From Microbacterium murale (GTDB lineage: Bacteria; Actinomycetota; Actinomycetes; Actinomycetales; Microbacteriaceae), in contig NZ_JAUSXK010000001.1 in the NCBI RefSeq assembly GCF_030815955.1, positions 1,488,001-1,552,000 of the forward strand: a stretch of DNA of 64,000 nucleotides. The letters are read 5' to 3'. Below are positions 53,548-61,435 of this stretch, one piece after another. The translations under genes were made by a program, and so were the position numbers. The first letter of the stretch is position 1, and the number at the start of each line of letters is the position of its first letter. Under the pieces are notes generated by a model. The model saw only the letters and a list, made by a program, of their open reading frames with translations. It was not told the DNA's origin and ran no database searches.

Positions 53548-53793
53548 AGGGGGAGACCTTTCTGGAGGATGCTCACCGCTCAGCCTTCGTGACACACAGC
53601 ATCAGAGAAGGAACGACGGCTTGCACAATGGGGGGAGGAAAAGCGAGGTGCGAACTCGGTACTCAGCCTAATGATTTCGCCTGCCATCCGGAACCGGAAG
53701 ATGCTCATCGGCGCAGCCGGATGCGTGCGCCGTTGCGGCGCCGGCCGGTCACGCGGATAAACTGCCGCCGACCCCCGATAGAAGGATGCCGCG

Positions 53794-54765
53794 ATGCCGC
53801 GTTTCGATCTGCCCATTGAGGAGCTCCGCTCCTACCGCCCCGAGGTCGCGGAGCCCGCCGACTTCGATGACTTCTGGGAGCAGACTCTCGAGGAATCACG
53901 TGCGGCAGCGCAGCCCATTCAGCTGCGACGCATCGATTCCCCCCTCCAGTCGGTGGAGGTGTACGACGTGACTTTCAGCGGTTTCAACGGCGACCCTGTG
54001 GGCGGATGGCTGCTGTTTCCCGTCGACACCGATGAGCCGCTGCCTGCAGTGGTGGAATTCAACGGGTACGGCGGTGGCCGCGGCCTGCCGCACGAGCGAC
54101 TGGGATGGGCGTCGTCCGGATACGCGCACTTCTTCATGGACACTCGTGGACAGGGCAGCAACGGAGGCACCGGCGGTGTCACTCCCGATCCGCATGGCTC
54201 GGGACCGGCCGCTTCCGGGTTCATGACCCGCGGGATCGAAGACCCGAGCAACTACTACTACCGACGGGTCTACACCGATGCCGTGCTCGCCATCGACGCC
54301 ATCCGCTCGCTCGACCGGGTCGACGCATCGCGGGTCGCCGTGTGCGGCGGAAGCCAGGGAGGCGGGATCGCGATCGCCGCTGCCGGCCTTTCCACCGGCC
54401 TCATCGCCGCGATGCCGGACGTGCCGTTCCTGTGCCAGTTCGAGCGCGCGGTGGGTTTCACCGGGCGCGACCCGTACAACGAAATCGCTCGGTACCTGTC
54501 AGTCCACCGCGGCGCGGAAGGGCGCATCTTCGAGACCCTGTCGTACTTCGACGGCGTGAACCTCGCGCGCCGGGCGACGGCCCCAGCCCTCTTCTCGGTC
54601 GCCCTGATGGACCCGGTCTGCCCGCCTTCGACGGTCTTCGCTGCACGGAACAACTGGGGCGGGGTCGCGGAGATCGCCGAGTACGCGTTCAACGAGCACG
54701 AGGGCGGGCAGGGCGTGCAATGGCAGAAGCAGGCGGCGTTCCTCGCGGAGCAGCTCGCGGGCTGA
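53794..54765 (+). CDS. Acetylxylan esterase / cephalosporin-C deacetylase (CE7)
   Basis: A 323-residue CE7 esterase. The catalytic Ser187 is in GGSQGG, Asp273 is in LMDPVCPPSTV and His302 is in FNEHEGG. The family start PxDFDDFWEQTL and the DTRGQGSNGG block (116-125) are present. It removes acetyl groups from xylo-oligosaccharides and some antibiotics; there is no signal peptide, so it acts in the cytoplasm on imported oligomers. AGAAGGA precedes the ATG. No xylanase gene is nearby. Confidence 0.92.
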   Translation: MPRFDLPIEELRSYRPEVAEPADFDDFWEQTLEESRAAAQPIQLRRIDSPLQSVEVYDVTFSGFNGDPVGGWLLFPVDTDEPLPAVVEFNGYGGGRGLPHERLGWASSGYAHFFMDTRGQGSNGGTGGVTPDPHGSGPAASGFMTRGIEDPSNYYYRRVYTDAVLAIDAIRSLDRVDASRVAVCGGSQGGGIAIAAAGLSTGLIAAMPDVPFLCQFERAVGFTGRDPYNEIARYLSVHRGAEGRIFETLSYFDGVNLARRATAPALFSVALMDPVCPPSTVFAARNNWGGVAEIAEYAFNEHEGGQGVQWQKQAAFLAEQLAG

Positions 54766-54768
54766 GCG

Positions 54769-55458
54769 TCATCGGCGGTATAGCTCCAAGATCACTGCGC
54801 CGACCCTGAGGAGCACACTCATCCGCTCGGAGATCGCCCCCAGCCGCGACTCGAGGGCGGTGATCGGCCCGTCGATCTCGGCCATCGACCGCAGCGCGGT
54901 GATCGTCGCATGCACCTGCGGGATGCGATAGGCGGCAGCCCGCAGCGCCGCGACGATCCGGGCCTCACGGATCGCCGCCGGCGGGTAGCTTCGGGCGGCG
55001 CGCGCGGTCACGCGCTCAGGGTGCACGAGGTCTTCGTCTTCCCAGAAGCGCAGAGTCGATGCCCGCACGCCAAGGGCCGCTGACAACTCGGTGATCGTCA
55101 TGGCGTCGGCAGGCGCGGCATCCGGTTCCCCACCGATCGCTCTGAGCGCGGCCAGGGCATCGAGTGCCTGCTCGCGCTCTCGCATCAGATCCACGTGCAG
55201 CGCACTGAGCAGCGCCGCAGCGACGTCAGACTCGGCATTCCACACTTCGCTCAGGGTGCGTCTGGCGACGACCGGACCGACAGCGATCGCCAGCTCCCGA
55301 TATGCGCGCAGTGCGTGCAGGTGCACCTCATCGAACTCGCGATATCCGTTCGCGCGACGTGACGCGGCCGGAATCACTCCCGTGTGCTCGAGGTCGCGGA
55401 TCTGCTGATGCGAATAGCCGGATGCCGCCGCCGCTTCGGCTGTCGAGAGTCGCATCAT
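54769..55458 (-). CDS. MerR-type regulator with two HTH domains
   Basis: A 229-residue protein that carries two MerR-like DNA-binding domains. The first is at residues 3-75 (LSTAEAAAASGYSHQQIRDL; TGVIPAASRRANGYREFDEV), the second at about 115-185 (MTITELSAALGVRASTLRFW; EDEDLVHPERVTARAARSYP). A C-terminal helix follows. There are no cysteine pairs for metal sensing. ATG at 55458 has GGAGGG 7 nt upstream. It is divergent from the DUF6194 gene and probably controls it. Confidence 0.85.
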   Translation of the reverse strand: MMRLSTAEAAAASGYSHQQIRDLEHTGVIPAASRRANGYREFDEVHLHALRAYRELAIAVGPVVARRTLSEVWNAESDVAAALLSALHVDLMREREQALDALAALRAIGGEPDAAPADAMTITELSAALGVRASTLRFWEDEDLVHPERVTARAARSYPPAAIREARIVAALRAAAYRIPQVHATITALRSMAEIDGPITALESRLGAISERMSVLLRVGAVILELYRR

Positions 55459-55475
55459 TCGCAACCCTCCATAAG

Positions 55476-55496
55476 CACTTGAAGAAGACACTTGAA
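55476..55496. repeat. Direct repeat CACTTGAA in the divergent promoter region
   Basis: CACTTGAA at 55476-55483 and 55489-55496, 13 bp apart. It lies in the 40-bp gap between the two divergent genes. Two tandem half-sites would suit a protein with two HTH domains. Confidence 0.5.
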
Positions 55497-55498
55497 TC

Positions 55499-55939
55499 AT
55501 GAGTATGCAACAGATTCTTGACACAGTGAAAACCTTCGACCATGTCCTCGTGCTCTCACCGGAACACGGGAGCACGTTCCCTGAGATCTCGTGGGGAGAC
55601 CACTACTTCTACTTCTCCCCCGACGGTGAGATTCCGCAGCGGACCCAACCGTTCGCGACGGTCGTCACCAAGGACTACCCGGACGACACCGCCTCGCGCC
55701 TTGGCGTCGACGGACGATGGCGTGTGAACATCCACGTCGGGCGAGACCGTGCCGTGACGTTGACCGGGACAGGCCCATGGGCTCACACGATCACTGATGT
55801 CATCGTCCCGCATCCGCTCTACGGCATGGCGGGCTGGGTCTCGGTCGTCAATCCGGCGGAGCTGACCTCCGCCTCCGTCCTCGATCTGCTCCGCGGCGCC
55901 TTCGACGACCAGCGTCGGCGGCTCGAGCGCCAGCACTAG
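55499..55939 (+). CDS. DUF6194-like protein
   Basis: A 146-residue protein, family of unknown function (MSMQQILDTVKTFDHVLVLS; ISWGDHYFYFSPDGEIPQRT; HPLYGMAGWVSVVNPAELTS). The pattern of a conserved DHYFYFSPDG and GWVSVVNPAE fits the DUF6194 group (MmcQ/YjbR-like fold). Divergent from the MerR gene with a very short gap. Confidence 0.75.
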   Translation: MSMQQILDTVKTFDHVLVLSPEHGSTFPEISWGDHYFYFSPDGEIPQRTQPFATVVTKDYPDDTASRLGVDGRWRVNIHVGRDRAVTLTGTGPWAHTITDVIVPHPLYGMAGWVSVVNPAELTSASVLDLLRGAFDDQRRRLERQH

Positions 55940-55942
55940 GCG

Positions 55943-56344
55943 TCAGCGGCGCCGATACTCTTCGTCACTCACGTGCTCGAGCCAGACCGTGGTCGAGGCA
56001 GGGTCATCGGCGCCTTCGAGCAGGGCGAGGTGCTGCATGAAGCAGTCCTCTGTCGCACCGTGCCAGTGCTCCTCCCCCGGCGGGGTGTAGATGGTCCGGC
56101 CCGGCTCCGCCTCGACGACCGTTCCGTCACGGGTGCCGCACAGCGCGATGCCTTCTGTGACACGGAGGTACTGGCCGCGGGTATGCGAGTGCCACGCCGT
56201 CCTGGCGCCCGGCGCGAAGCGCACCAGGCCGCCGGACATCCGCTGGTCAGCATCGTGCGGAGCGATGATCGGGTCGAACCAGACGTCGCCGGTGAACTGC
56301 TCCGGAGGGTTCTTGACGGTCGGGGTGCGGGGTTCGATGTTCAT
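55943..56344 (-). CDS. Cupin domain protein
   Basis: A 133-residue single-domain cupin. The two cupin motifs are GARTAWHSHTRGQYLRVTEG (about 46-65, metal His pair) and GRTIYTPPGEEHWHGATEDC (about 82-101). It belongs to the (R)-mandelonitrile lyase-like / quercetinase-like small cupins. Follows the alcohol dehydrogenase gene after 25 nt, in one operon. Confidence 0.88.
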   Translation of the reverse strand: MNIEPRTPTVKNPPEQFTGDVWFDPIIAPHDADQRMSGGLVRFAPGARTAWHSHTRGQYLRVTEGIALCGTRDGTVVEAEPGRTIYTPPGEEHWHGATEDCFMQHLALLEGADDPASTTVWLEHVSDEEYRRR

Positions 56345-56369
56345 GGTTCTCCTTCTCGTCGTTCGGGGA

Positions 56370-57389
56370 TCAGACGGTCAGCAGCACCTTGGTGGCGCGG
56401 CGCCCGTCCATCGCCTTGTAGCCCTCAGCGGCATCTTCGAGCGGCAGCGTCAGATCGAACACGTCTCCTGGCGTGATCTTCCGGTCCCAGATGAGCTGGA
56501 TGAGCTCTGGCAGGAAGCGGCGGACCGGGGCCGGGCCGCCGTGCAGGTGCACGCCGGAGAAGAACAGTTCCTGGCCCGGCAGGGCCACGTCGTGCGAGAC
56601 GCCGACGTAGCCGACGTGTCCGCCGGCGCGCGTCGAGCGGATCGCCTGCATCATCGACTCCTGAGTGCCGACGGCCTCGATCACACTGTGCGCGCCGAGC
56701 CCGTTCGTCAGTTCCTTGATCTTCGCCACACCTTCGTCGCCACGCTCTTCGACGATGTCGGTCGCACCGAACTTGCGCGCCAGCGCCTGGCGGTCGGCGT
56801 GCCGGCTCATGGCGATGATCCGCTCCGCGCCGAGTTCCTTCGCGGCGAGGATGCCGAGCAGCCCGACGGCTCCGTCACCGACGACCGCGACGGTCTTGCC
56901 CGGACCGACCTCGGCGGCGACGGCGGCGAACCAGCCCGTGCCGAGCACGTCGGAAGCGGCGAGCAGCGCGGGGATCAGGTCGGAGTCGGGCTGTGCTGGA
57001 GTGGCGACGAGTGTGCCGTCGGCGTGCGGGACGAGACTGTACTCGGCCTGCGTCCCGTACTGGCCCATGGGCACGACGTGCACGCAGCGGGACTGGTAAC
57101 CGGCCTGGCAGATCTCGCAGGTGTTGTCGGAGGCCATGAAGGATCCGACGACGAAGTCGCCGACCTTGATGGTCGAAACGTCCGCGCCGATCTCCTCGAC
57201 GACGCCGACGTACTCGTGCCCCATCGGTGCTTCGTGCACGGTGTCTGTGCCGCGATAGGGCCAGAGGTCCGATCCGCAGATGCAGGTCGCCGCGATCTTG
57301 ATGACAGCATCCGTCGGCCGGGTGATGGTCGGCTTCTCACGCTCTTCGACCCGGACGTCGCCGGGTCCGTACATGACTACTCCACGCAT
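56370..57389 (-). CDS. Zinc-dependent alcohol dehydrogenase family protein
   Basis: A 339-residue medium-chain dehydrogenase. Catalytic zinc ligands are CGSD (near residue 36) and GHEYVGVVEEIG. The structural zinc lobe has CEICQAGYQSRC with a Cys-x2-Cys-x7-Cys spacing. The NAD(P) fold is TVAVVGDGAVGLLGILAAKE. The ADH and cupin pair is divergent from the XRE regulator at 57674. ATG at 57389 has GAAGGAG 9 nt upstream. Confidence 0.9.
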   Translation of the reverse strand: MRGVVMYGPGDVRVEEREKPTITRPTDAVIKIAATCICGSDLWPYRGTDTVHEAPMGHEYVGVVEEIGADVSTIKVGDFVVGSFMASDNTCEICQAGYQSRCVHVVPMGQYGTQAEYSLVPHADGTLVATPAQPDSDLIPALLAASDVLGTGWFAAVAAEVGPGKTVAVVGDGAVGLLGILAAKELGAERIIAMSRHADRQALARKFGATDIVEERGDEGVAKIKELTNGLGAHSVIEAVGTQESMMQAIRSTRAGGHVGYVGVSHDVALPGQELFFSGVHLHGGPAPVRRFLPELIQLIWDRKITPGDVFDLTLPLEDAAEGYKAMDGRRATKVLLTV

Positions 57390-57434
57390 ATGGTGTGTTC
57401 TCCTTCGTTGTCTCACGTTCGGGCTGCGGCAGCC

Positions 57435-57518
57435 GACACTCTGGGGGTCCGGAACACAGATGTCGGCGCATCCGGGCGAATCCGTCCGACATCCGTGTAT
57501 TCGACCCCCAAAGTGTCA
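57435..57518. repeat. 84-nt palindrome in a divergent intergenic region
   Basis: 32-nt arms (57435-57466 and 57487-57518) with 26 of 32 positions complementary, and a 20-nt loop. The arms begin GACACTCTGGGGGTC and end GACCCCCAAAGTGTC. It stands between two gene starts (284-nt gap), so it is not a terminator of either. Confidence 0.85.
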
Positions 57519-57622
57519 GGGTGGTCAGAGCCTCCCAGGGTTCCTCGAGTCAGGGTTCCGCGTTCTGGCCATGGGTCCATCCCACTCTCCTACGCGGACG
57601 CGCGGCAGTGCGCGGCGTTCCC

Positions 57623-57637
57623 GGTACTGCCAGTACC
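57623..57637. promoter_or_regulatory. Perfect palindrome upstream of the XRE regulator
   Basis: GGTACTG-C-CAGTACC, 7-bp perfect arms. It lies 36 bp before the ATG and directly upstream of the -10 TACCGT (57661-57666), so it is the likely operator for the adjacent regulator. Confidence 0.65.
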
Positions 57638-57673
57638 TCCCTTCGTGCGGACGAACGGCGTACCGTCTCAGAT

Positions 57674-58549
57674 ATGGACACCCGTAACGAGGTGCGCGAG
57701 TTCCTCTCCACGAGGCGTGCGCGCATCACTCCAGATCAAGCAGGACTCCCCGCGTTCGGCGGCAACCGCCGCGTGCCAGGACTCCGTCGCGAGGAGGTCT
57801 CGCTGCTCGCAGGGGTGAGTGTGGATTACTACACCCGCCTCGAGCGGGGCGACCTGTCCGGAGCATCCGACAGCGTTCTCGACGCACTCGCCAGGGCCCT
57901 GAAACTCGACGATGCCGAAACCGCGCACCTGTTCGATCTCGCCCGCACGGCGAACGCCTCGCCGATGGCTCGTAAGCCTCGCAAGAAGGCGGACGGGCTG
58001 CGTCCCAGCATCCAACGCCTGCTCGACGCGATGACCGGCGCACCGGCGCTCGTCCGCAACAACTACTTCGACTTTCTGGCCGGCAACGCACTCGGAAAGG
58101 CACTGTACGCCCCGCTGTTCGCAGAGCCCGCCCCCAACAGCGCGCGCTTCGCATTCCTGAATCCCGCAGCGCGGGACTTCTACCTGGAGTGGGAGCGCAC
58201 CACCGAGGAGCTCGTCGCCACGATCCGCGGTGAAGCCGGCCGCAACCCCTATGACAAGAAGCTCACCGATCTGGTCGGAGAACTCTCGACGCGAAGCGAC
58301 CGGTTCCGCACCTTGTGGGCGGCGCACAACGTGCGTTATCACCGCACCGGGGTGAAGCGGATCAATCATCCCGCGTTCGGAGATCTCGAGCTCACCTACG
58401 AGGCGTTCGAACTACCGGCGGATCCAGGGCTGCACCTGTCGACCTACACGGCTGAGCCTGGGACGCCGTCGGAGGAGAAGCTGAAACTGCTCGCCAGTTG
58501 GGCGGCGACGGATGCCGCGGCAGAGGTTCCGGTGCGGCGCGAAGTATGA
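57674..58549 (+). CDS. XRE-family regulator with MmyB-like ligand domain
   Basis: A 291-residue regulator. The HTH begins FLSTRRARITPDQAGLPAFG and VPGLRREEVSLLAGVSVDYY (about 10-65), exactly the start of the MmyB-type family. The ligand domain has LVRNNYFDFLAGNALGKALY and LTYEAFELPADPGLHLSTYT. TACCGT (57661-57666), 7 nt before the ATG, suggests a leaderless transcript. Divergent from the ADH and cupin operon, which it probably controls. Confidence 0.88.
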   Translation: MDTRNEVREFLSTRRARITPDQAGLPAFGGNRRVPGLRREEVSLLAGVSVDYYTRLERGDLSGASDSVLDALARALKLDDAETAHLFDLARTANASPMARKPRKKADGLRPSIQRLLDAMTGAPALVRNNYFDFLAGNALGKALYAPLFAEPAPNSARFAFLNPAARDFYLEWERTTEELVATIRGEAGRNPYDKKLTDLVGELSTRSDRFRTLWAAHNVRYHRTGVKRINHPAFGDLELTYEAFELPADPGLHLSTYTAEPGTPSEEKLKLLASWAATDAAAEVPVRREV

Positions 58550-58603
58550 GCGCGACCTGACCTTCGAAACATTCCCGAATCATCGAGCTTCTACGCTTGA
58601 AGG

Positions 58604-59074
58604 ATGGCAAAGCACGCATCCGGTTGGAACCCCTCCGACGACGGCATCAACTTCCACACCCGCAAGTGGGTGCGGCCGGAGGATCTGAACGCGAACGGGT
58701 CGCTGTTCGGCGGAAGCCTGCTGAAGTGGATCGACGAGGAAGCCGCGATCTACGCGATCGTGCAGCTCGGCAACTATCGCGTGGTGACCAAGCTCATCTC
58801 GGAGATCAACTTCGAGGCATCTGCCCTCCAGGGGGACCTCATCGAGATGGGCCTGACCGCAACGCATTTCGGTCGCACCTCTCTCACGATGCGCGCAGTG
58901 GTGCGCAACATGATCACTCGCAAGCGCATTCTCACGATCGAGAAGATCGTCTTCGTCAGCCTCGGTGAAGACGGGCACCCCGTGCCGCATGGCTACTCGA
59001 ACATCACCTACGACCGCGACCGCATGCCGCACGAGCACCCCGGTACCGGAACGATCAGGCTCCCCTCCCCCTGA
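58604..59074 (+). CDS. Acyl-CoA thioesterase, hotdog fold
   Basis: A 156-residue YciA/BACH-type hotdog thioesterase: NANGSLFGGSLLKWIDEEAA (helix, about 29-48, with the acidic catalytic residues), VTKLISEINFEASALQGDLI, and FGRTSLTMRAVVRN. It hydrolyses acyl-CoA. TACGCT (58592-58597) lies 6 nt before the ATG; AAGG touches the ATG, too close for a ribosome site. Confidence 0.88.
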   Translation: MAKHASGWNPSDDGINFHTRKWVRPEDLNANGSLFGGSLLKWIDEEAAIYAIVQLGNYRVVTKLISEINFEASALQGDLIEMGLTATHFGRTSLTMRAVVRNMITRKRILTIEKIVFVSLGEDGHPVPHGYSNITYDRDRMPHEHPGTGTIRLPSP

Positions 59075-59129
59075 ATCCGCATCCGCCCAGGTAGCGACTC
59101 GTCGTTCAGATGCACACGGGCTGTCGCGT

Positions 59130-59144
59130 TCTGCTCTGAGCAGA
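59130..59144. promoter_or_regulatory. PopR/ClgR-type operator upstream of its own regulator gene
   Basis: TCTGCT-CTG-AGCAGA, a palindrome of the TCTGCN5GCAGA form, extended to GTTCTGCT/AGCAGAAC. Its centre is about 48 bp before the predicted transcription start, directly upstream of the -35. It is almost the same as the site at 61436-61450 before the clpP pair. Confidence 0.75.
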
Positions 59145-59150
59145 ACAGCG

Positions 59151-59179
59151 GTGACACCGGCGCGCGGCGGAGTTACCGT
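59151..59179 (+). promoter_or_regulatory. Promoter of the PopR/ClgR-like gene
   Basis: GTGACA (59151-59156), a 17-bp spacer and TACCGT (59174-59179), then 5 nt to the ATG. The transcript would be leaderless; GGAG at 59168 is too far to act as a ribosome site. Confidence 0.65.
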
Positions 59180-59184
59180 GAACC

Positions 59185-59547
59185 ATGGCCGAGATCGTCC
59201 CCTTCCCCCGCACGCCTCATCCGTCTCGCGGACCGCGCCCTCAGAACGGACCAGAGCCGCTGTGGCGGCATCTGCTCGGAGACCAGCTCCGGCGCCGTCG
59301 GCACGAGCGTGAAGAGACCCTCACCGAGACCGCCGAGCAGGCCGGCGTCTCACCGCAGTACCTCTCCGAGGTCGAGCGCGGGCTAAAAGAGCCATCGAGT
59401 GAGATGATCGCCGCGATCGCCGGGGCACTCGACACGACACTCATCGAACTCGCCAGCAGCGTCGCCGACGAACTGCGTACAGCCTCGGCTCCGGCATCCG
59501 CTGTCGTGTCTGCCGGTACCCGGGGCGCGTTCGCCCTCGCGGCCTGA
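59185..59547 (+). CDS. XRE-family regulator of the ClgR/PopR type
   Basis: A 120-residue protein. The helix-turn-helix is HLLGDQLRRRRHEREETLTE, then TAEQAGVSPQYLSEVERGLKEPSSEMIAAIAGAL (about 30-85). The SEVERG(R/L)KE(A/P)SSE(M/L)(I/L)xAI sequence is the hallmark of ClgR and PopR, activators of clp protease genes in actinobacteria. The next genes on the opposite strand are a clpP pair with the same operator. The C-terminus is a short Ala/Ser-rich tail without a degradation signal that I can assign, apart from the final AA, which in PopR is important for turnover. Confidence 0.85.
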   Translation: MAEIVPFPRTPHPSRGPRPQNGPEPLWRHLLGDQLRRRRHEREETLTETAEQAGVSPQYLSEVERGLKEPSSEMIAAIAGALDTTLIELASSVADELRTASAPASAVVSAGTRGAFALAA

Positions 59548-59570
59548 CGCGCGCCCTCGCGGCCTGACGC
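59532..59570. repeat. 20-bp tandem duplication across the regulator stop codon
   Basis: CGCCCTCGCGGCCTGACGC occurs at 59532-59550 and 59552-59570. The first copy encodes the last residues and stop of the ClgR/PopR-like gene, so the duplication leaves the protein unchanged. Confidence 0.8.
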
Positions 59571-59684
59571 TCGTTCCCATCGACGACGCACGTCCGGCAA
59601 TCGGCGCGCACCTCACCCGCTCGGGCGAGGCTGATCGCCCCTCGGGGGGAGGACCACGGCGACGAAGGATCGCACGATTGAGGC

Positions 59685-60140
59685 ATGACGCATCCTGATC
59701 CCACCGCAGCCTCCACGTCCTCCGGTCGGGCCGACCGCTCCGGCCGCTCCGGCCGGCCCGACCGGCTCACGATCTCAGCCGCGATCGCGTTGCTGACGAT
59801 CTCGGCCCTTCACACCGTGGCCTTCGCTCTGCACCCGTGGTGGGGAGCATGGATGGCCGGTCCGTTCCGAACCACCCAGCTGCCGATGGAGGCGGCGGTG
59901 CAGTTCTGGGGCCTTCCCGGTGGCTTCGTCGTTCCCGGTGTGCTGCTGGCACTCCTCATCCTGCGCGCAGGTCGACGCGGCGACACCGTGCCGCTCTATG
60001 TTGCGCTCATCCTCGGCATCTGGGCGGTCCTCTGCGTGTGGATGGTCGGCCCGAGCGGATTCGTGATGCTTCTGGTACCCGCCGTACTGCTGCTCATCGC
60101 GAGCCTCAGGTCCCGTCGCGGCATCGAGCGCAGGGGGTAG
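59685..60140 (+). CDS. Four-helix membrane protein of unknown function
   Basis: A 151-residue protein with a polar, Ser/Arg-rich N-terminus and four hydrophobic segments (ISAAIALLTISALHTVAFAL; FWGLPGGFVVPGVLLALLIL; VPLYVALILGIWAVLCVWMV; FVMLLVPAVLLLIASLR). It resembles small integral membrane proteins of the DUF6463 kind. It lies between the ClgR/PopR-like gene and the clpP pair, and ends 8 nt from the convergent clpP-like stop. Confidence 0.75.
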   Translation: MTHPDPTAASTSSGRADRSGRSGRPDRLTISAAIALLTISALHTVAFALHPWWGAWMAGPFRTTQLPMEAAVQFWGLPGGFVVPGVLLALLILRAGRRGDTVPLYVALILGIWAVLCVWMVGPSGFVMLLVPAVLLLIASLRSRRGIERRG

Positions 60141-60148
60141 CGCCCGGC

Positions 60149-60739
60149 CTACCCCCGCTCCCCCAGTACCGTGTCGATCAGGCCGTAGTCCAGCGCCGCG
60201 GATGCCGTGAACACCCGATCCCGGTCGGTGTCGGCGCGCAGCGCCTCGACCGTGCGGCCGGTGTGCCGTGCGAGGATCGCCTCCATGTCGGAGCGCACTC
60301 TGACCACCTCGTCGGCGGCGAGGATGAGGTCGGGGATCGCCCCGCGCGACTGCCCTGCCGGCTGATGCAGCACGATCCGCGCGTGCGTCAATGCTGCTCG
60401 CTGCCCCGGCGCTCCGGCAGCGGAGAGCAGCGCCGCCGGCCCGATCGCCTGGCCGACGACAGTCGTCGCGACCGCCGGACGGATGTGCTGCAGAGTGTCG
60501 TAGATGGCCAGCGCGGCACCAGGGTCGCCACCCTCGCTGTTGATGTAGAACTGGACGCCGGTATCGGGGCTGTCTGCGTCGAGATGCAGCAGCTGCGCGA
60601 TCAGCGCGTTCGCGACCCCGGCATCGATGCCTGTGCCCAGGTAGATCACCCTCTCGGCGAGCAGGTGCGAGTAGACATCCATGACGCGCTCACCCCGTGG
60701 ATGCTGCGCGATGACGTTCGGGATCGTGTAGCTGCTCAT
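60149..60739 (-). CDS. ClpP-family protein without the catalytic serine (ClpR-like)
   Basis: A 196-residue ClpP homologue with all family blocks: GVQFYINSEGGDPGAALAIY (62-81), VATTVVGQAIGPAALLSAAG, HARIVLHQPAGQSRGAI and TDRDRVFTASAALDYGLID. The catalytic serine of GQAASxGA is replaced by Gly100 (GQAIGPA); His125 and Asp174 of the triad remain. It should be unable to cut peptides but could form a mixed ring with the ClpP encoded just before it, as ClpR and some other ClpP paralogues do. Translationally coupled: its ATG overlaps the preceding stop by 4 nt. It lacks a clpX neighbour, unlike the housekeeping pair. Confidence 0.88.
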   Translation of the reverse strand: MSSYTIPNVIAQHPRGERVMDVYSHLLAERVIYLGTGIDAGVANALIAQLLHLDADSPDTGVQFYINSEGGDPGAALAIYDTLQHIRPAVATTVVGQAIGPAALLSAAGAPGQRAALTHARIVLHQPAGQSRGAIPDLILAADEVVRVRSDMEAILARHTGRTVEALRADTDRDRVFTASAALDYGLIDTVLGERG

Positions 60740-61380
60740 GACTTCGCTCCTTCCGTGGCGGATGCTCCGGCATCCGTGCCCAATCCGACTCGCGCGCGGC
60801 GCCGAGGCAAGACCTGCGCGATCGAGTCGACGATCTCGTCGATGAATCCGTAGTCCTCGGCCTGCGCGGTCGTGTACCAGCGATCGTGCAGCGAATCCTC
60901 GAAGATGCGCTCGGCGGGCTGACCGGTGTCATCGGAGATGATGCCCAGCACGGTGTCGCGCATCTGCCGCAGGTCGTCGGCCTGCACCTCGATCTCCACG
61001 GCCGAGCCGCCGATGCCCGCCGACCCCTGATGCATGAGGATGCGCGCGTGCGGCAGCGCGCGGCGCTTGCCCTTCGTGCCGGCGGAGAGCAGGAACTGCC
61101 CTGCGCTGGCCGCAGTCCCGAGCGCAAGGGTCGCGACATCGTTCGGGATGAGGTGCATGATGTCGCGGATCGCCAGCATCGACGGCACCGAGCCGCCGGG
61201 CGAGTGGATCCACAGGGCGATGTCGGCGACAGGGTCTTCGGCCGACAGCGACAGCAGTTGCGTCATCAGCAGCGTGCCGTTGTCGTCGTCGAGGGCGCCG
61301 TCCAGCACCAGGATGCGTTCGTGGAAAAGTGCGCGTCTGGCCTCTGGGCCGAACTGCGGGATGGGGTTCTCTTCGCTCAT
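60736..61380 (-). CDS. clpP: ATP-dependent Clp protease proteolytic subunit
   Basis: A 214-residue ClpP with a full triad: Ser92 in ALGTAASAGQFLLSAG, His117 in RILMHQGSAG, and an Asp near residue 165-170 (HDRWYTTAQAEDYGFIDEIV). It forms the proteolytic core that works with a Clp ATPase. The N-terminal part is MSEENPIPQFGPEARRALFH. The ATG is at 61380; the frame is open upstream over the operator region. It is the first gene of an operon with the ClpR-like gene, under a TCTGCN5GCAGA palindrome. Confidence 0.9.
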   Translation of the reverse strand: MSEENPIPQFGPEARRALFHERILVLDGALDDDNGTLLMTQLLSLSAEDPVADIALWIHSPGGSVPSMLAIRDIMHLIPNDVATLALGTAASAGQFLLSAGTKGKRRALPHARILMHQGSAGIGGSAVEIEVQADDLRQMRDTVLGIISDDTGQPAERIFEDSLHDRWYTTAQAEDYGFIDEIVDSIAQVLPRRRARVGLGTDAGASATEGAKS

Positions 61381-61435
61381 GCCCTCAGCCTCCGCCGGCC
61401 CGGGATCCACCGGGGCGGAATCTGCTGTGAGCCGC

